Shown piece by piece: positions 55,284-64,000 of a stretch of 64,000 nt of DNA. Origin of the DNA: Endomicrobium sp. GTDB taxonomy: Bacteria; Elusimicrobiota; Endomicrobiia; Endomicrobiales; Endomicrobiaceae. The notes under the pieces were generated by a model. It saw only the letters and a list, made by a program, of their open reading frames with translations. It was not told the DNA's origin and did no database searches. How positions within the stretch are numbered: position 1 is the stretch's first letter; every line of letters starts with the position of its first letter. Position numbers and translations under genes: made by a program. Location of the stretch: assembly GCA_031266185.1 (NCBI GenBank), contig JAISBM010000001.1, positions 1 through 64,000 of the forward strand, written 5' to 3'.

Positions 55284-56237
55284 TTAATATTTTATGCAAT
55301 ACTGTACAGCGTAATTTACAGGCCTATTTTCATTAGCCACTGGGACAACTATAGAGGCGTCGAAATCTAGTATAGATCTAACATCGTCTACCCCATCACT
55401 TCTTTTAAGATTATCCCAACCTTTTTCAGTAGAATAGGCAAAAGCACCCTGAGGCTTAATATTACCATTTTTCCTTAACCAAATATGCCCATTTTCGAAA
55501 CTTCCCTTAATATTTCGAATAGCATCGCCTTGTTTTTGGCCAAGGCTAGCGGAGCTTCCACCTGCGCCTCGTAGGAACATACCTCTAAGGTCAGGAAGTT
55601 TAAACCTGGAAGAAGCATTACCTCCATAAATAGTACCGATAGCATCAAATAGTTGAGGATATTTAGATTTTTCTACTTCAGAGCCATCACAAAGGAGATA
55701 GCCTTCAGGGATTCTATTGCCACCAAAAGCAATAATAGTACCAGGTGGAACTGATAAAGATTCAAGATTAGAGTTTTGAGGATTTTTATAACAAAGTTTT
55801 CCATCTTTAACAGTGATAGAGAGAGAAGAGTTTCCGACTTTGATTACAATTTCGTTATTAGCGGATAAACTCTCTGCTGAGAGGGAATGTAAAGAATAGA
55901 GCTGAGATAAAAGTTTTTCTCTAGGAGTAAGTTCTTTGCCATCTACAACTAACTGGAGCCAAAGGTTAGATTTGCGCAAATCAACTTTATTTAAATCAGG
56001 CTTAATTACGTAAGAGAATAAACCGCTAGAAACTTTTATAGACTGGTTTCCTGACTCCCAAAGAGCAGTATCACCGGATTCTTGGCTATATATTTTAAAG
56101 TTAAAATCTATAGAAGCATTAACAAGAGAATTGTAGTTCTTAAGTCTTCCACTGTAACGAATTTCATTTGGAACTTCAGAGTAACAAAACATTGAAGAAA
56201 GACATAAGATAAATAATACGAATAAAAGATTTTTCAT
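55284..56237 (-). CDS. Secreted protein with a C-terminal phage tail-collar domain
   Basis: 317 residues: signal peptide (LLFVLFILCLSSMFCYS), an N-terminal beta-sandwich (PNEIRYSGRLKNYNSLV, IDFNFKIYSQESGDTALW) and, from about residue 165, a tail-collar domain: PPGTIIAFGGNRIPEGYLLC, YPQLFDAIGTIYGG, RFKLPDLRGMFLRG, and the end ENRPVNYAVQYCIKY. Collar domains normally occur in phage tail fibres and bind receptors; here no phage gene is near and a signal peptide is present. AGAGG precedes ATG 56237. A cell-surface binding role is inferred. Confidence 0.8.
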   Translation of the reverse strand: MKNLLFVLFILCLSSMFCYSEVPNEIRYSGRLKNYNSLVNASIDFNFKIYSQESGDTALWESGNQSIKVSSGLFSYVIKPDLNKVDLRKSNLWLQLVVDGKELTPREKLLSQLYSLHSLSAESLSANNEIVIKVGNSSLSITVKDGKLCYKNPQNSNLESLSVPPGTIIAFGGNRIPEGYLLCDGSEVEKSKYPQLFDAIGTIYGGNASSRFKLPDLRGMFLRGAGGSSASLGQKQGDAIRNIKGSFENGHIWLRKNGNIKPQGAFAYSTEKGWDNLKRSDGVDDVRSILDFDASIVVPVANENRPVNYAVQYCIKY

Positions 56238-56306
56238 TTATAAAACCTCTATAAATTAGATGATATTTTAATATTATAACAGATTCACGTTAAAATTTCT
56301 AATACT

Positions 56307-58139
56307 CTATCCTTCATCTTCTTTTTGAGAAGAACGTTTTCTTAAAAGATGATTTAAAACTTTTTTTCTCAAACGTATAGATACAGGGGTTATTTCAACA
56401 AGCTCATCTTGGGCAATGTATTCTACAGTTTGTTCTAAGTTCATAACTCTAGGAGTGGTTAACATTGGCGCATCGTCAGCACTTTTACTTCTCATATTAG
56501 TTAATTTTTTTAATTTACAAGGGTTTACAACTAAGTCATTTTCTCTGGAATTTTGACCTACTATCATTCCTCCATAGACTTCTATCCCAGGCCCTACAAA
56601 AAGTTGCCCGCTGACTTGTAAGTTATCTAAAGCATATGCTGTTGTTTTACCTTGCTCTTTTGCTATAAAAACTCCACTTATTCTTAAGTTTGAAACATTT
56701 ACTTTAGGCATATAATCATAAAAACTATGATGCATAATACCTTGTCCACGAGTATTTGTTAAAAAGTCATTTTTAAAACCTATTAAAGCTCTTGAAGGGA
56801 TTATATATTCAAGTCTTATTCTATCTTCACCTTCACTTACCATGTTTTCTAACTTAGCCGACCTTTTCCCTACAAGTTCAAATACGATCCCTTGATATTG
56901 GCTTTCTATGTCTAAGGTTAAAAATTCCATGGGTTCACAGAGTTTACCGCCAATTTCTTTGTATATAACTTCTGGAGAAGATACAGCAATTTCAAAACCT
57001 TCTCTACGCATTGTTTCAATTAAAACAGTTAAATGAAGTTCTCCACGTCCTGAAACTTTAAATTTTCCTTCACCTTCTAAAGTTTCTATTTTTAGACCAA
57101 CATTTGTTTGTGCTTCTTTTTCTAAGCGAGCTTTTATGTGTCGACTTGTTATAAATTTACCTTCTTTTCCAGCAAAAGGGGAATCATTTACTAAAAAATT
57201 CATAGAAACTGTAGGTTCGTCTATAGAAAGTCTTGGCAGAGGCAAAATATTGTCTATATTACAAACAGTATCGCTAACTTCCACCCCCTCAAGTCCTGCT
57301 ATGGAGACAATATCGCCAGCTTGAGCTTGCTCTACTTCTTGCTTGCCAAGTCCACAAAATTTGTCTATACGTACAGCTTTTGTAATTTTTGGAGAATTTA
57401 CATTAGACTCATTTACAAGTGCTATAATTTGTCCTTTTTTTATTGTGCCGTTTAAAATTCTCCCTATACCAACATTCCCTAGAAAATTATTATAATCAAG
57501 GATCGTTATTTGCATTTGTAGAGGTTTTTCTATATCAGCATCTGGAGGTGGAACATGTTTCAAAATGGTTGTAAAAACAGGTTCTATATCTGCACCTTTT
57601 TCTTCCATTTTTAAGCTAGCCCAACCATCTCTGCCTGAAGCGTAAATTATAGGAAAATCTAGTTGCTTGTCATTTGCTCCAAGTTTCATAAACAAATCAA
57701 AAACATTGTCTATAACTGTGCTGGGAATGGCGTTTGGACTATCCATTTTATTGATAACTACTATAGGGTTAAGACCTAACGCAAGAGCTTTTCTTAGAAC
57801 AAATCTTGTTTGTGGCATAGGGCCTTCGACAGCGTCTACCATCAAAATAGCGCCATCGACCATTTTTAATACTCTTTCTACTTCGCTACCAAAGTCTGCA
57901 TGACCAGGAGTATCAACTATATTTATTGTAGATCCTTTATAATTTACGGAAGTACACTTTGCTAATATTGTTATACCTCTTTCCCTTTCAAGAGGGTTTG
58001 AGTCTAACACCATATCTTGGGCTTGGCCATTTTTAACATTAAATTGTCCAGAAAATTTAAGTAGAGAATCTACCAATGTAGTTTTGCCGTGATCTACGTG
58101 AGCTATAATAGCTACATTTCTCACATCATTTCTTTTCAT
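56307..58139 (-). CDS. typA: Ribosome-associated GTPase TypA/BipA
   Basis: 610 residues, full length. G1 AHVDHGKTTLVDSLL, switch I ERERGITILAKC, G3 DTPGHADFG, G4 NKMD; then domain II, EF-G-like domains and the BipA-specific C-terminus (PSRALIGFKNDFLTNTRGQG, VYGGMIVGQNSRENDLVVNP). It helps 50S assembly and stress translation. I start at ATG 58139; the frame also allows TTG 58145. Confidence 0.97.
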   Translation of the reverse strand: MKRNDVRNVAIIAHVDHGKTTLVDSLLKFSGQFNVKNGQAQDMVLDSNPLERERGITILAKCTSVNYKGSTINIVDTPGHADFGSEVERVLKMVDGAILMVDAVEGPMPQTRFVLRKALALGLNPIVVINKMDSPNAIPSTVIDNVFDLFMKLGANDKQLDFPIIYASGRDGWASLKMEEKGADIEPVFTTILKHVPPPDADIEKPLQMQITILDYNNFLGNVGIGRILNGTIKKGQIIALVNESNVNSPKITKAVRIDKFCGLGKQEVEQAQAGDIVSIAGLEGVEVSDTVCNIDNILPLPRLSIDEPTVSMNFLVNDSPFAGKEGKFITSRHIKARLEKEAQTNVGLKIETLEGEGKFKVSGRGELHLTVLIETMRREGFEIAVSSPEVIYKEIGGKLCEPMEFLTLDIESQYQGIVFELVGKRSAKLENMVSEGEDRIRLEYIIPSRALIGFKNDFLTNTRGQGIMHHSFYDYMPKVNVSNLRISGVFIAKEQGKTTAYALDNLQVSGQLFVGPGIEVYGGMIVGQNSRENDLVVNPCKLKKLTNMRSKSADDAPMLTTPRVMNLEQTVEYIAQDELVEITPVSIRLRKKVLNHLLRKRSSQKEDEG

Positions 58140-58230
58140 AATCAATTAAAATACGACCATTGTATTAACAACAGGTCGTTTTTTGTTGCTCCTTTTTAAA
58201 CAAACCCATTATACATCTTTTTATGTTGTT

Positions 58231-58259
58231 TTGTCATTTTGGTACATATGTGCTAAAAT
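58231..58259 (+). promoter_or_regulatory. Promoter of the radical SAM-rng operon
   Basis: TTGTCA (58231-58236), 17-base spacer, TAAAAT (58254-58259) preceded by TGC (extended -10). Leader of about 25 bases to ATG 58291. Confidence 0.6.
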
Positions 58260-58290
58260 TATTAAGTTATATATAAGTGGTGTGTGAATA

Positions 58291-60756
58291 ATGAAAAAAA
58301 TATCGAAAATTGATTTAATCTTAAATCGAGTACAAAAACCTGCAAGATACATAAACAGTGAACTAAACTCTTATAAACCAGATATGTCGGTAGACTTTTC
58401 TATTGTTTTGTGTTTCCCTGACATTTATGAAGTGGGGGCATCTAATTTAGGTTTAGAAATTTTATACCATTTAGTAAATGAAAAAAAATTAGCTAGATGT
58501 GAAAGAGCCTTTGCCCCAGACACTGATTTAGAAAATATTTTAAGACAAGAAAATTTAGCTTTGTTTTCTTTAGAATCACAAAGTGAAATTAAAAGTTTTG
58601 ATGTTTTAGGTTTTACGATTCAGTGTGAACTTGTCGCTACAAATGTGGTAAACATTTTAGATTTGTCTAACATTCCTATATTTGCAAAAAATAGAAATGA
58701 AAATGACCCTCTTGTAATTGCTGGAGGTCCATCTTTAACTAACCCTGAACCCTTTTGTGATTTTTTTGATTTGTTTGTTTTAGGTGATGGAGAAGAGATT
58801 ATAGAAGAAATAATAAATGTTTGCAAATTTTCTAAAAAACATAAGCTGTCTAGATTTGATACTTTAAAAAAGTTGTCTGAAATAGAAGGTGTATATGTAC
58901 CGTCTTTTTATGATGTGGAATATAATACAGACAATACTGTAAAATCTGTAAAACCAAAATATGAAGGTTTAAAATCTGTTGTTAGTAAAAGACTTTTGAA
59001 TCTTAACAATGCGTACTTTCCTCAAAAAAAGATAATTCCTTTTGTAGAGACTGTACACAATAGGTTAAATATAGAAGTTGCAAGAGGTTGTCCTGGGCAG
59101 TGTCGCTTTTGTCAAGCGTCTAAATATTATCGTCCTTTTAGGCAAAGACCTTTAGGAAAGTTGTTAGAACTAGTAAAAAGTGGGATATCAGCTACAGGCT
59201 TTGAAGAGATTGCTTTTTCTTCTCTTTCGTGTAGTGATTACAAGCATTTAGACAAACTTTTAATTGAAACAAACAATTTATACAAAAAAACAAATTTAAA
59301 CATTTCTCTCCCTTCTTTAAGATGTAATGAGAAATCTCTTAAAATTGCACAATACATAAATAGAAGTAAAAGACCCACCCTTACTTTTGCTCTAGAAGCG
59401 GGTTCTGACAGACTTCGTAACGTTATAGGTAAATACCTTTCTGAAAAACAAATAGTGGAAACTTTACTTACTGCAAACGCTATGGGTTGGAAAACTATAA
59501 AGCTTTATTTTATGATAGGTCTTCCGACAGAAACTAGTGAAGATATATTAGGAATAGAGCACATTGTAAAACTTGTAAAAAAAGAAGCTAAAAATTTGAG
59601 TTTTAATATAACAGTGTCTCCGTTTGTACCAAAAGCTCAAACCGCATTTCAATGGGTTCCTATGGCAAGGGAAGATGCTATAAAACAAAAGATAGATTTA
59701 CTAAATAAGTTGCTTCCTGCAAATGTAAAAGCGCATAACCATAGAGCAAGTGTATTAGAGGCGTTAATTGCAAAGGGCGATAGAAGGCTTTCTAAAGTAA
59801 TTTATAAAGCTTGGGAAAAAGGTGCAAGGTTTGACCAATGGGCAGACAAGTTTGGTAACAGTATTTGGTCCCAATCTTTAAAAGAATGTAATGTGGATTT
59901 AAACTTTTATGTTTACAGAAACAGAAATTATGATGAAGTGTTTCCTTGGGATCATTTATTTTTTTGCGTTTCAAAAGAGGATTTATATAAAGACTACACA
60001 AAGGGTATAAACGAAACTGCAGATATTACTATAAAATCTTTTGACAAAGTTGGATGTGTTTTACCAGAACATTATGAGGAACCTAAAACTCAAGAAACTG
60101 CTCCTGTTGTTCGATTACTTCTTCGTTTTGCTAAAAAAGGAATGATGAAATACATATCGCACTTGGAACAAATAGAAGTTTTTAGGCGCTCAGCGAGGCG
60201 GTCAGGTTTGCCGATTGCTTTTACTGGTGGGTTTAGCCCCCAAGTAAAATCTTCTTATGGGCCTCCACTTTCTATCGGACAAGAAAGTTCTAGTGAGTAC
60301 ATGGAATTATATTTTACTGAGAATATTAGTACTAAAATTGTAAAACTTGCAATATCTAAAGTTTTACCTGAAGGCTATGATTTGCTTAATGTAAAAAAAA
60401 TGCCATTGTTGTTTCCGTCAATAGATAGGCTTGTTAATGTGTCAGAGTACAAAATTAAAGACGTAATTGTTTCTCAAAAAGAGATAGATGAATTTTTATT
60501 GCAGGATGAGATTGTTATAATTAAACAAAAAAAAGATAAAATTATAAGGATTGACGCTAAACCTTTAATAAGGTTATTAAAAATAGAAAGTGGCGATTTA
60601 ATATTGCAGCTTCGGTTTGGAAGTGGTAAAACAGTTAAACCAGAAATGGTTTTGGAAAAAATTTTAAAATTAAAAACAGGTGAACTTAAGGTTTATAGTA
60701 TTAAAAGAACTGCTTTATATATTGAAACATCTAATGGTACAATGTATGAACCATAA
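58291..60756 (+). CDS. Radical SAM protein fused to a DUF2344 domain
   Basis: 821 residues. An N-terminal B12-binding-like region (DIYEVGASNLGLEILYHLVN, VIAGGPSLTNPEPFCDFFDL) precedes the radical SAM core with the cluster motif RGCPGQCRFCQASKYYRP. The core continues FALEAGSDRLRNVIGKYLS and LYFMIGLPTETSEDILGI. From about residue 605 a DUF2344 domain begins: LLLRFAKKGMMKYISHLEQI, SGLPIAFTGGFSPQVKSSYG. In many bacteria the two parts are separate or fused genes next to rng, as here. The reaction is unknown; a role in RNA modification is often suggested from context. Confidence 0.9.
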   Translation: MKKISKIDLILNRVQKPARYINSELNSYKPDMSVDFSIVLCFPDIYEVGASNLGLEILYHLVNEKKLARCERAFAPDTDLENILRQENLALFSLESQSEIKSFDVLGFTIQCELVATNVVNILDLSNIPIFAKNRNENDPLVIAGGPSLTNPEPFCDFFDLFVLGDGEEIIEEIINVCKFSKKHKLSRFDTLKKLSEIEGVYVPSFYDVEYNTDNTVKSVKPKYEGLKSVVSKRLLNLNNAYFPQKKIIPFVETVHNRLNIEVARGCPGQCRFCQASKYYRPFRQRPLGKLLELVKSGISATGFEEIAFSSLSCSDYKHLDKLLIETNNLYKKTNLNISLPSLRCNEKSLKIAQYINRSKRPTLTFALEAGSDRLRNVIGKYLSEKQIVETLLTANAMGWKTIKLYFMIGLPTETSEDILGIEHIVKLVKKEAKNLSFNITVSPFVPKAQTAFQWVPMAREDAIKQKIDLLNKLLPANVKAHNHRASVLEALIAKGDRRLSKVIYKAWEKGARFDQWADKFGNSIWSQSLKECNVDLNFYVYRNRNYDEVFPWDHLFFCVSKEDLYKDYTKGINETADITIKSFDKVGCVLPEHYEEPKTQETAPVVRLLLRFAKKGMMKYISHLEQIEVFRRSARRSGLPIAFTGGFSPQVKSSYGPPLSIGQESSSEYMELYFTENISTKIVKLAISKVLPEGYDLLNVKKMPLLFPSIDRLVNVSEYKIKDVIVSQKEIDEFLLQDEIVIIKQKKDKIIRIDAKPLIRLLKIESGDLILQLRFGSGKTVKPEMVLEKILKLKTGELKVYSIKRTALYIETSNGTMYEP

Positions 60757-60781
60757 ATTTTTGAATAGGAATAATTGTTAA

Positions 60782-62209
60782 GTGAAAAAAGAGATAGTAG
60801 TTAACAAGGGTTTAGAAGAAACAAGAGTTGCTGTTTTAGAAGATGGCAAACTTTTTGATTTGTTTATAGAAAGAAGGGAATCTGAGAAAATATTAAATAA
60901 TATTTATAAAGGTACAGTACAAAATATTGTGCCAGCTCTTGGTTCTGCTTTTGTTGATATTGGTTTTGGAAAAAGTGCTTATTTAGGGGTTGATGATATA
61001 GTAACTCAACGAGAAGAAAAAAGTATTGAAAATATGATTAAAGCTGGTCAAGAAGTTATGGTTCAGGTTTATAAAGAACCTATAAGCACAAAAGGGTCTA
61101 AAGTAACAATGGATATTTCTCTGCCTGGAAGACTTTTAGTGTATATGCCTTTTAGTAACAATATAGGTGTATCTAGAAATATTGAAGACAAACAGGAGTC
61201 CGATAGGTTAAAAAATGTAGTTTCTAAAATAAAAAAAGATATACCAGGTGGTATAATAGTTAGAACAGAAGCAGAAGACGCTACTGAACAGGAAATAAAA
61301 AGTGAAATGAAGTATTTGTTAAGACTTTGGTCTTCTATAGTTTCAAGATTTAACAATACCAAGCCAACAAACCTTGTTCATAAAGATTTAGGAATAGTAT
61401 TTCAGACAGTAAGAGATTATTTTTCAGAAGATGTTATTATGATGCACATAGATTCAAAAAAAGAGTTTAAAGATGTTTGTGATTTTGTAAAAATAGTGTT
61501 GCCAGAATTCAAAGATAGAATTTTACTTTATGATGGAAAGCAGCCTATTTTTAAAGCGTATGGAATTGATGAAGAAATAAAAGTGCTTCGATCAAATAAA
61601 GTTTGTTTAAAGTCAGGAGGATATCTCATAATACAAGAGGCAGAATCTCTTTGTGCGATAGATGTTAATAGTGGAAAATTTACTGCTAAAAGTTCTCAAG
61701 AAGATACTGCCTTGGTTACGAATTTAGAAGCTTCTGTAGAGATAGCAAGACAGTTAAGACTTAGAAATATTGGTGGGATTATTGTTATAGATTTTATAGA
61801 TATGACAAAGTCTGCAAATAGGCACAAAGTTTTAGAAAAGTTGCGCGATACTGCAAAAGGTGATAAAGCTAAAATAAAGATTTGGCCAATAACAAGGTTA
61901 GGTTTAATAGAAATGACTCGTCAAAGAAAAAGAGAGTCTTTGTTTTCTCTTTTGGGAGAAGTTTGTCCTACATGCAGAGGGTTAGGGCTAGTGCTTTCTA
62001 AGGAATCTATTTTTATTAATGTTTGTAATGAGATAGCACAATTAGATGTTAATAGTTATCATGGGAAAATTAAAATTAAGCTAAATCGCGATATTGTGGA
62101 ATATTTTAGAGAAAAAGTGCTAAGGCTTAAAGAAATATTTAATGCAGATTTTGAGATCAAAGCTAGTCTGGAAATTCCTAGAGAAGAGTATGAAATAATT
62201 TTTGAGTAA
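60782..62209 (+). CDS. rng: Ribonuclease G
   Basis: The 475-residue RNase E/G family protein has an S1 domain (YKGTVQNIVPALGSAFVDIG), RNase H-like and 5' sensor parts, the DNase I-like catalytic core with AIDVNSGKF and VIDFIDMTK (the two metal-binding Asp), and the Zn-link CPTCRGLG. No long C-terminal scaffold, hence RNase G rather than E. GTG 60782 is used. It processes 16S rRNA 5' ends and initiates mRNA decay. It ends two bases from the converging PBP gene. Confidence 0.93.
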   Translation: MKKEIVVNKGLEETRVAVLEDGKLFDLFIERRESEKILNNIYKGTVQNIVPALGSAFVDIGFGKSAYLGVDDIVTQREEKSIENMIKAGQEVMVQVYKEPISTKGSKVTMDISLPGRLLVYMPFSNNIGVSRNIEDKQESDRLKNVVSKIKKDIPGGIIVRTEAEDATEQEIKSEMKYLLRLWSSIVSRFNNTKPTNLVHKDLGIVFQTVRDYFSEDVIMMHIDSKKEFKDVCDFVKIVLPEFKDRILLYDGKQPIFKAYGIDEEIKVLRSNKVCLKSGGYLIIQEAESLCAIDVNSGKFTAKSSQEDTALVTNLEASVEIARQLRLRNIGGIIVIDFIDMTKSANRHKVLEKLRDTAKGDKAKIKIWPITRLGLIEMTRQRKRESLFSLLGEVCPTCRGLGLVLSKESIFINVCNEIAQLDVNSYHGKIKIKLNRDIVEYFREKVLRLKEIFNADFEIKASLEIPREEYEIIFE

Positions 62210-62211
62210 TT

Positions 62212-64000
62212 TTAAAAACCTTCTATTTCTATATCTAAATCTTGTTTTCTTGTGTCTGAAGGACTTATATTAAAATATTGTGTAGGAGCAGTCCCCTTTT
62301 TAAATGCTTCAATAAATGCGCCTTCTGTTTTGCTTAAAGCTAGAAAGCCTGTTGAAGGGTCAATTAATGCCCACTCGATGTCTGTTGGTTCTGCAAAATC
62401 TAAAATAGGTTGTCCTTCTAGTGCGCCTTTCATGAAATTTGTCCATATCGGACAAGCTATTACACCACCTGTAACTCTGTCCCCTAATGTTATTGAACGG
62501 TCGTCGTAACCTATCCACACGCCTGCAACAAGTTGAGGAGTGTATCCTATAAACCATGCATCGCTGGGACCATTTGTAGTCCCAGTTTTTCCTGCACACG
62601 GCCTTCCTAACATTTTTGCTTGCCAACCACTACCTTTTTCTATTACTGCTTTGAGCATGTTAGTTAAAACAAAACAAGTTTGCGAGGAAAGAACTTCCTT
62701 TTGTTGGGGTATATTTTCTTCTAAAATTTTTCCATCTTTATCTGTAATTTTTACTATAATGTAAGGTGTAGTTTTAATTCCGCCTGATGCAAAAACCGCA
62801 AAAGCACTTACCATTTCTTGTAATGTTACATCGCTTGAACCTAAAGCCAGTGAGAGAGAGTTTGATAATGGAGTTGTTATTCCTAAATTTCTTGCTGATT
62901 GTATAACTTTTATTGGTGTTACTTTCATTATAAGTTCTACTGCACAAGTGTTAATAGATAAAGCAAGAGCCGTTCTTAATGTGACTTTTCCTCTATATTT
63001 TTTGCCATAGTTTGTAGGTACCCAAACCTTATTTGTGTTTATTAAATCGTCTTCAGGTACTATTTCAGCGACTGTTTCAAGAGCAGTTATATCTCTTGAA
63101 ACTAAGTCCCAAGCATTGTTTTTATAAACAAAGACTAAAGGTGTATCTTCAAGTATTGTTGCAGGTGTAAATCCTTCTTCTATTGCTGTAAGATATACAA
63201 AAGGTTTAAATGCTGATCCAGCTTGTCTTTTTGCTTGGAGTGCTCTGTTAAATTGAGATTCTTTAAAATTGCGTCCTCCAACCATGGCTCTTATTGCACC
63301 ATTTTTGGGGTCAACTGCTATTAATGCTCCTTGTATTTTTACTGGTTTTTTGTTTTCTTTTTCAAAAACTTTAACTTTCTCTTCGTCAAATTTTGTTAAA
63401 GCTTGTTCAATAGCTTTTTCTGCAGAAATTTGTGATTGTATATCAAGGGTTGTATATATAGAAATTCCTGAATTAAACAAAATATCTATTCCATATTTTG
63501 GTTCTAACATTATTCTTAAAAACTCCATAAAATAATGCCCTTTTTCTTCTTTTGAGGTTACAGTTTCTTTAGAAGGAAGTGGTTCCTTTGAAGCTTGTTC
63601 TTTTTCTTCTTTGCTGATATGTCCTAACTCATACATTTTAGCAAGAACGAGGTTTCTTCTTGCTAAAGCAGCATTTGCATTTTTAAATGGGTTATAGTAA
63701 TTTGGAGATTTTGGAATTGCTGCAAGCATTGCACATTCTGCAAGGTTTAAATCTTTTATATTTTTATTAAAATATTTTTCTGCAGCTACCTCTACTCCGT
63801 GTGAGCCACTACCAAAATATATTTGGTTTATGTAAAACTGCAATATTTCTTTTTTAGAATAATTTTTTTCAAGGGATATTGTTAAAAGCGCTTCTTTTAT
63901 TTTTCTTATTAAGGTTTTGTCTCTGGTTAAAAATATAGTTTTTGCAAGTTGTTGAGTAATTGTGGAACCGCCTTCTGAAACTTTACCTTTTAGTAATATT
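62212..64000 (-). CDS. mrcA: Class A penicillin-binding protein (PBP1a), 5' end outside the window
   Basis: The reading frame is open to the window edge, so the start and the membrane anchor are missing. The GT51 transglycosylase domain is visible: EGGSTITQQLAKTIFL, then QFYINQIYFGSGSHGVEVAA and AAIPKSPNYYNPFKN. The transpeptidase domain follows with active-site GSAFKPF (SxxK), SINTCAVEL (SxN) and KTGTTNGPSDAWFIG. It polymerises and cross-links peptidoglycan in the periplasm and is inhibited by beta-lactams. Convergent with rng. Confidence 0.95.
   Translation of the reverse strand, partial: ILLKGKVSEGGSTITQQLAKTIFLTRDKTLIRKIKEALLTISLEKNYSKKEILQFYINQIYFGSGSHGVEVAAEKYFNKNIKDLNLAECAMLAAIPKSPNYYNPFKNANAALARRNLVLAKMYELGHISKEEKEQASKEPLPSKETVTSKEEKGHYFMEFLRIMLEPKYGIDILFNSGISIYTTLDIQSQISAEKAIEQALTKFDEEKVKVFEKENKKPVKIQGALIAVDPKNGAIRAMVGGRNFKESQFNRALQAKRQAGSAFKPFVYLTAIEEGFTPATILEDTPLVFVYKNNAWDLVSRDITALETVAEIVPEDDLINTNKVWVPTNYGKKYRGKVTLRTALALSINTCAVELIMKVTPIKVIQSARNLGITTPLSNSLSLALGSSDVTLQEMVSAFAVFASGGIKTTPYIIVKITDKDGKILEENIPQQKEVLSSQTCFVLTNMLKAVIEKGSGWQAKMLGRPCAGKTGTTNGPSDAWFIGYTPQLVAGVWIGYDDRSITLGDRVTGGVIACPIWTNFMKGALEGQPILDFAEPTDIEWALIDPSTGFLALSKTEGAFIEAFKKGTAPTQYFNISPSDTRKQDLDIEIEGF

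Noticed and set aside
58291-60756. Novel radical SAM fusion
   Set aside because: The radical SAM-DUF2344 combination next to rng is already known from many bacteria.

Overview
The window is AT-rich bacterial chromosome. It carries a diderm envelope gene set (KdtA, three heptosyltransferase-type GT9 domains, a TolC-like channel, an autotransporter, MurA, PBP1a). It also has a V-type H+-pyrophosphatase with a pyrophosphate-dependent phosphofructokinase, and islands of decayed genes beside tightly packed intact operons. This mix fits Elusimicrobiota, most likely an Endomicrobium-like termite-gut (flagellate) symbiont under genome reduction. That assignment is inferred from gene content and decay style; no 16S rRNA gene is present.

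Layout. 1-8681 (+): 3' part of a secreted subtilisin, YifB, MazG, the H+-pyrophosphatase, and an overlapping run of an M50-like membrane protease, a SEC59/DGK1-type lipid kinase, a polysaccharide deacetylase and an ACT-like protein. 8725-10863 (-): ZIP transporter, a possible micro-ORF and a short pyruvate kinase with a 5' hairpin leader. 11065-16403 (+): L31, RF1, PrmC, serine permease and serine dehydratase, tRNA-Glu and tRNA-Arg. 16377-17279 (-): FkbM methyltransferase broken at two poly-A tracts. 17471-22650 (+): Nfu scaffold, homoserine kinase, aspartokinase, a mini-pilin, and the methionine importer MetNIQ.

22661-25209 is a graveyard of AAA ATPase/PD-(D/E)XK genes that also carries two copies of a structured palindrome. 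25296-27461 (-) holds MurA and a frameshifted lipoprotein. 27755-31907 (+) is a TolC/HlyD/MacB exporter. 31908-34024 is a patchwork of fragments: phosphopantetheinyl transferase, methionine aminopeptidase tail, type II thioesterase, transposase, autotransporter N-terminus and a duplicated MacB tail. A 1001-residue repeat autotransporter follows.

37293-53101 holds AlaRS, a DNA glycosylase, an HD-Tgt-YajC-HD-SecD-SecF operon, a lipopolysaccharide-core cluster (KdtA, an acyltransferase-GT9 fusion, two GT9s) and PPi-PFK. 53102-55255 is a second graveyard (PD-(D/E)XK fragment, IS1-like zinc ribbon, unidentified relic, two GT8 pseudogenes). The right end has a secreted tail-collar protein, TypA, a radical SAM-DUF2344 fusion, RNase G and PBP1a, which runs off the edge.

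Functional picture. Central metabolism appears pyrophosphate-economised: PPi-PFK uses PPi and the membrane pyrophosphatase turns PPi into ion-motive force. Serine can enter as pyruvate, and methionine is imported. Accessory and surface functions are decaying by homopolymer indels, nonsense changes and recombination. The most interesting ensemble is the exporter followed by relics of nonribosomal peptide/polyketide accessory enzymes, which suggests a lost secreted metabolite.
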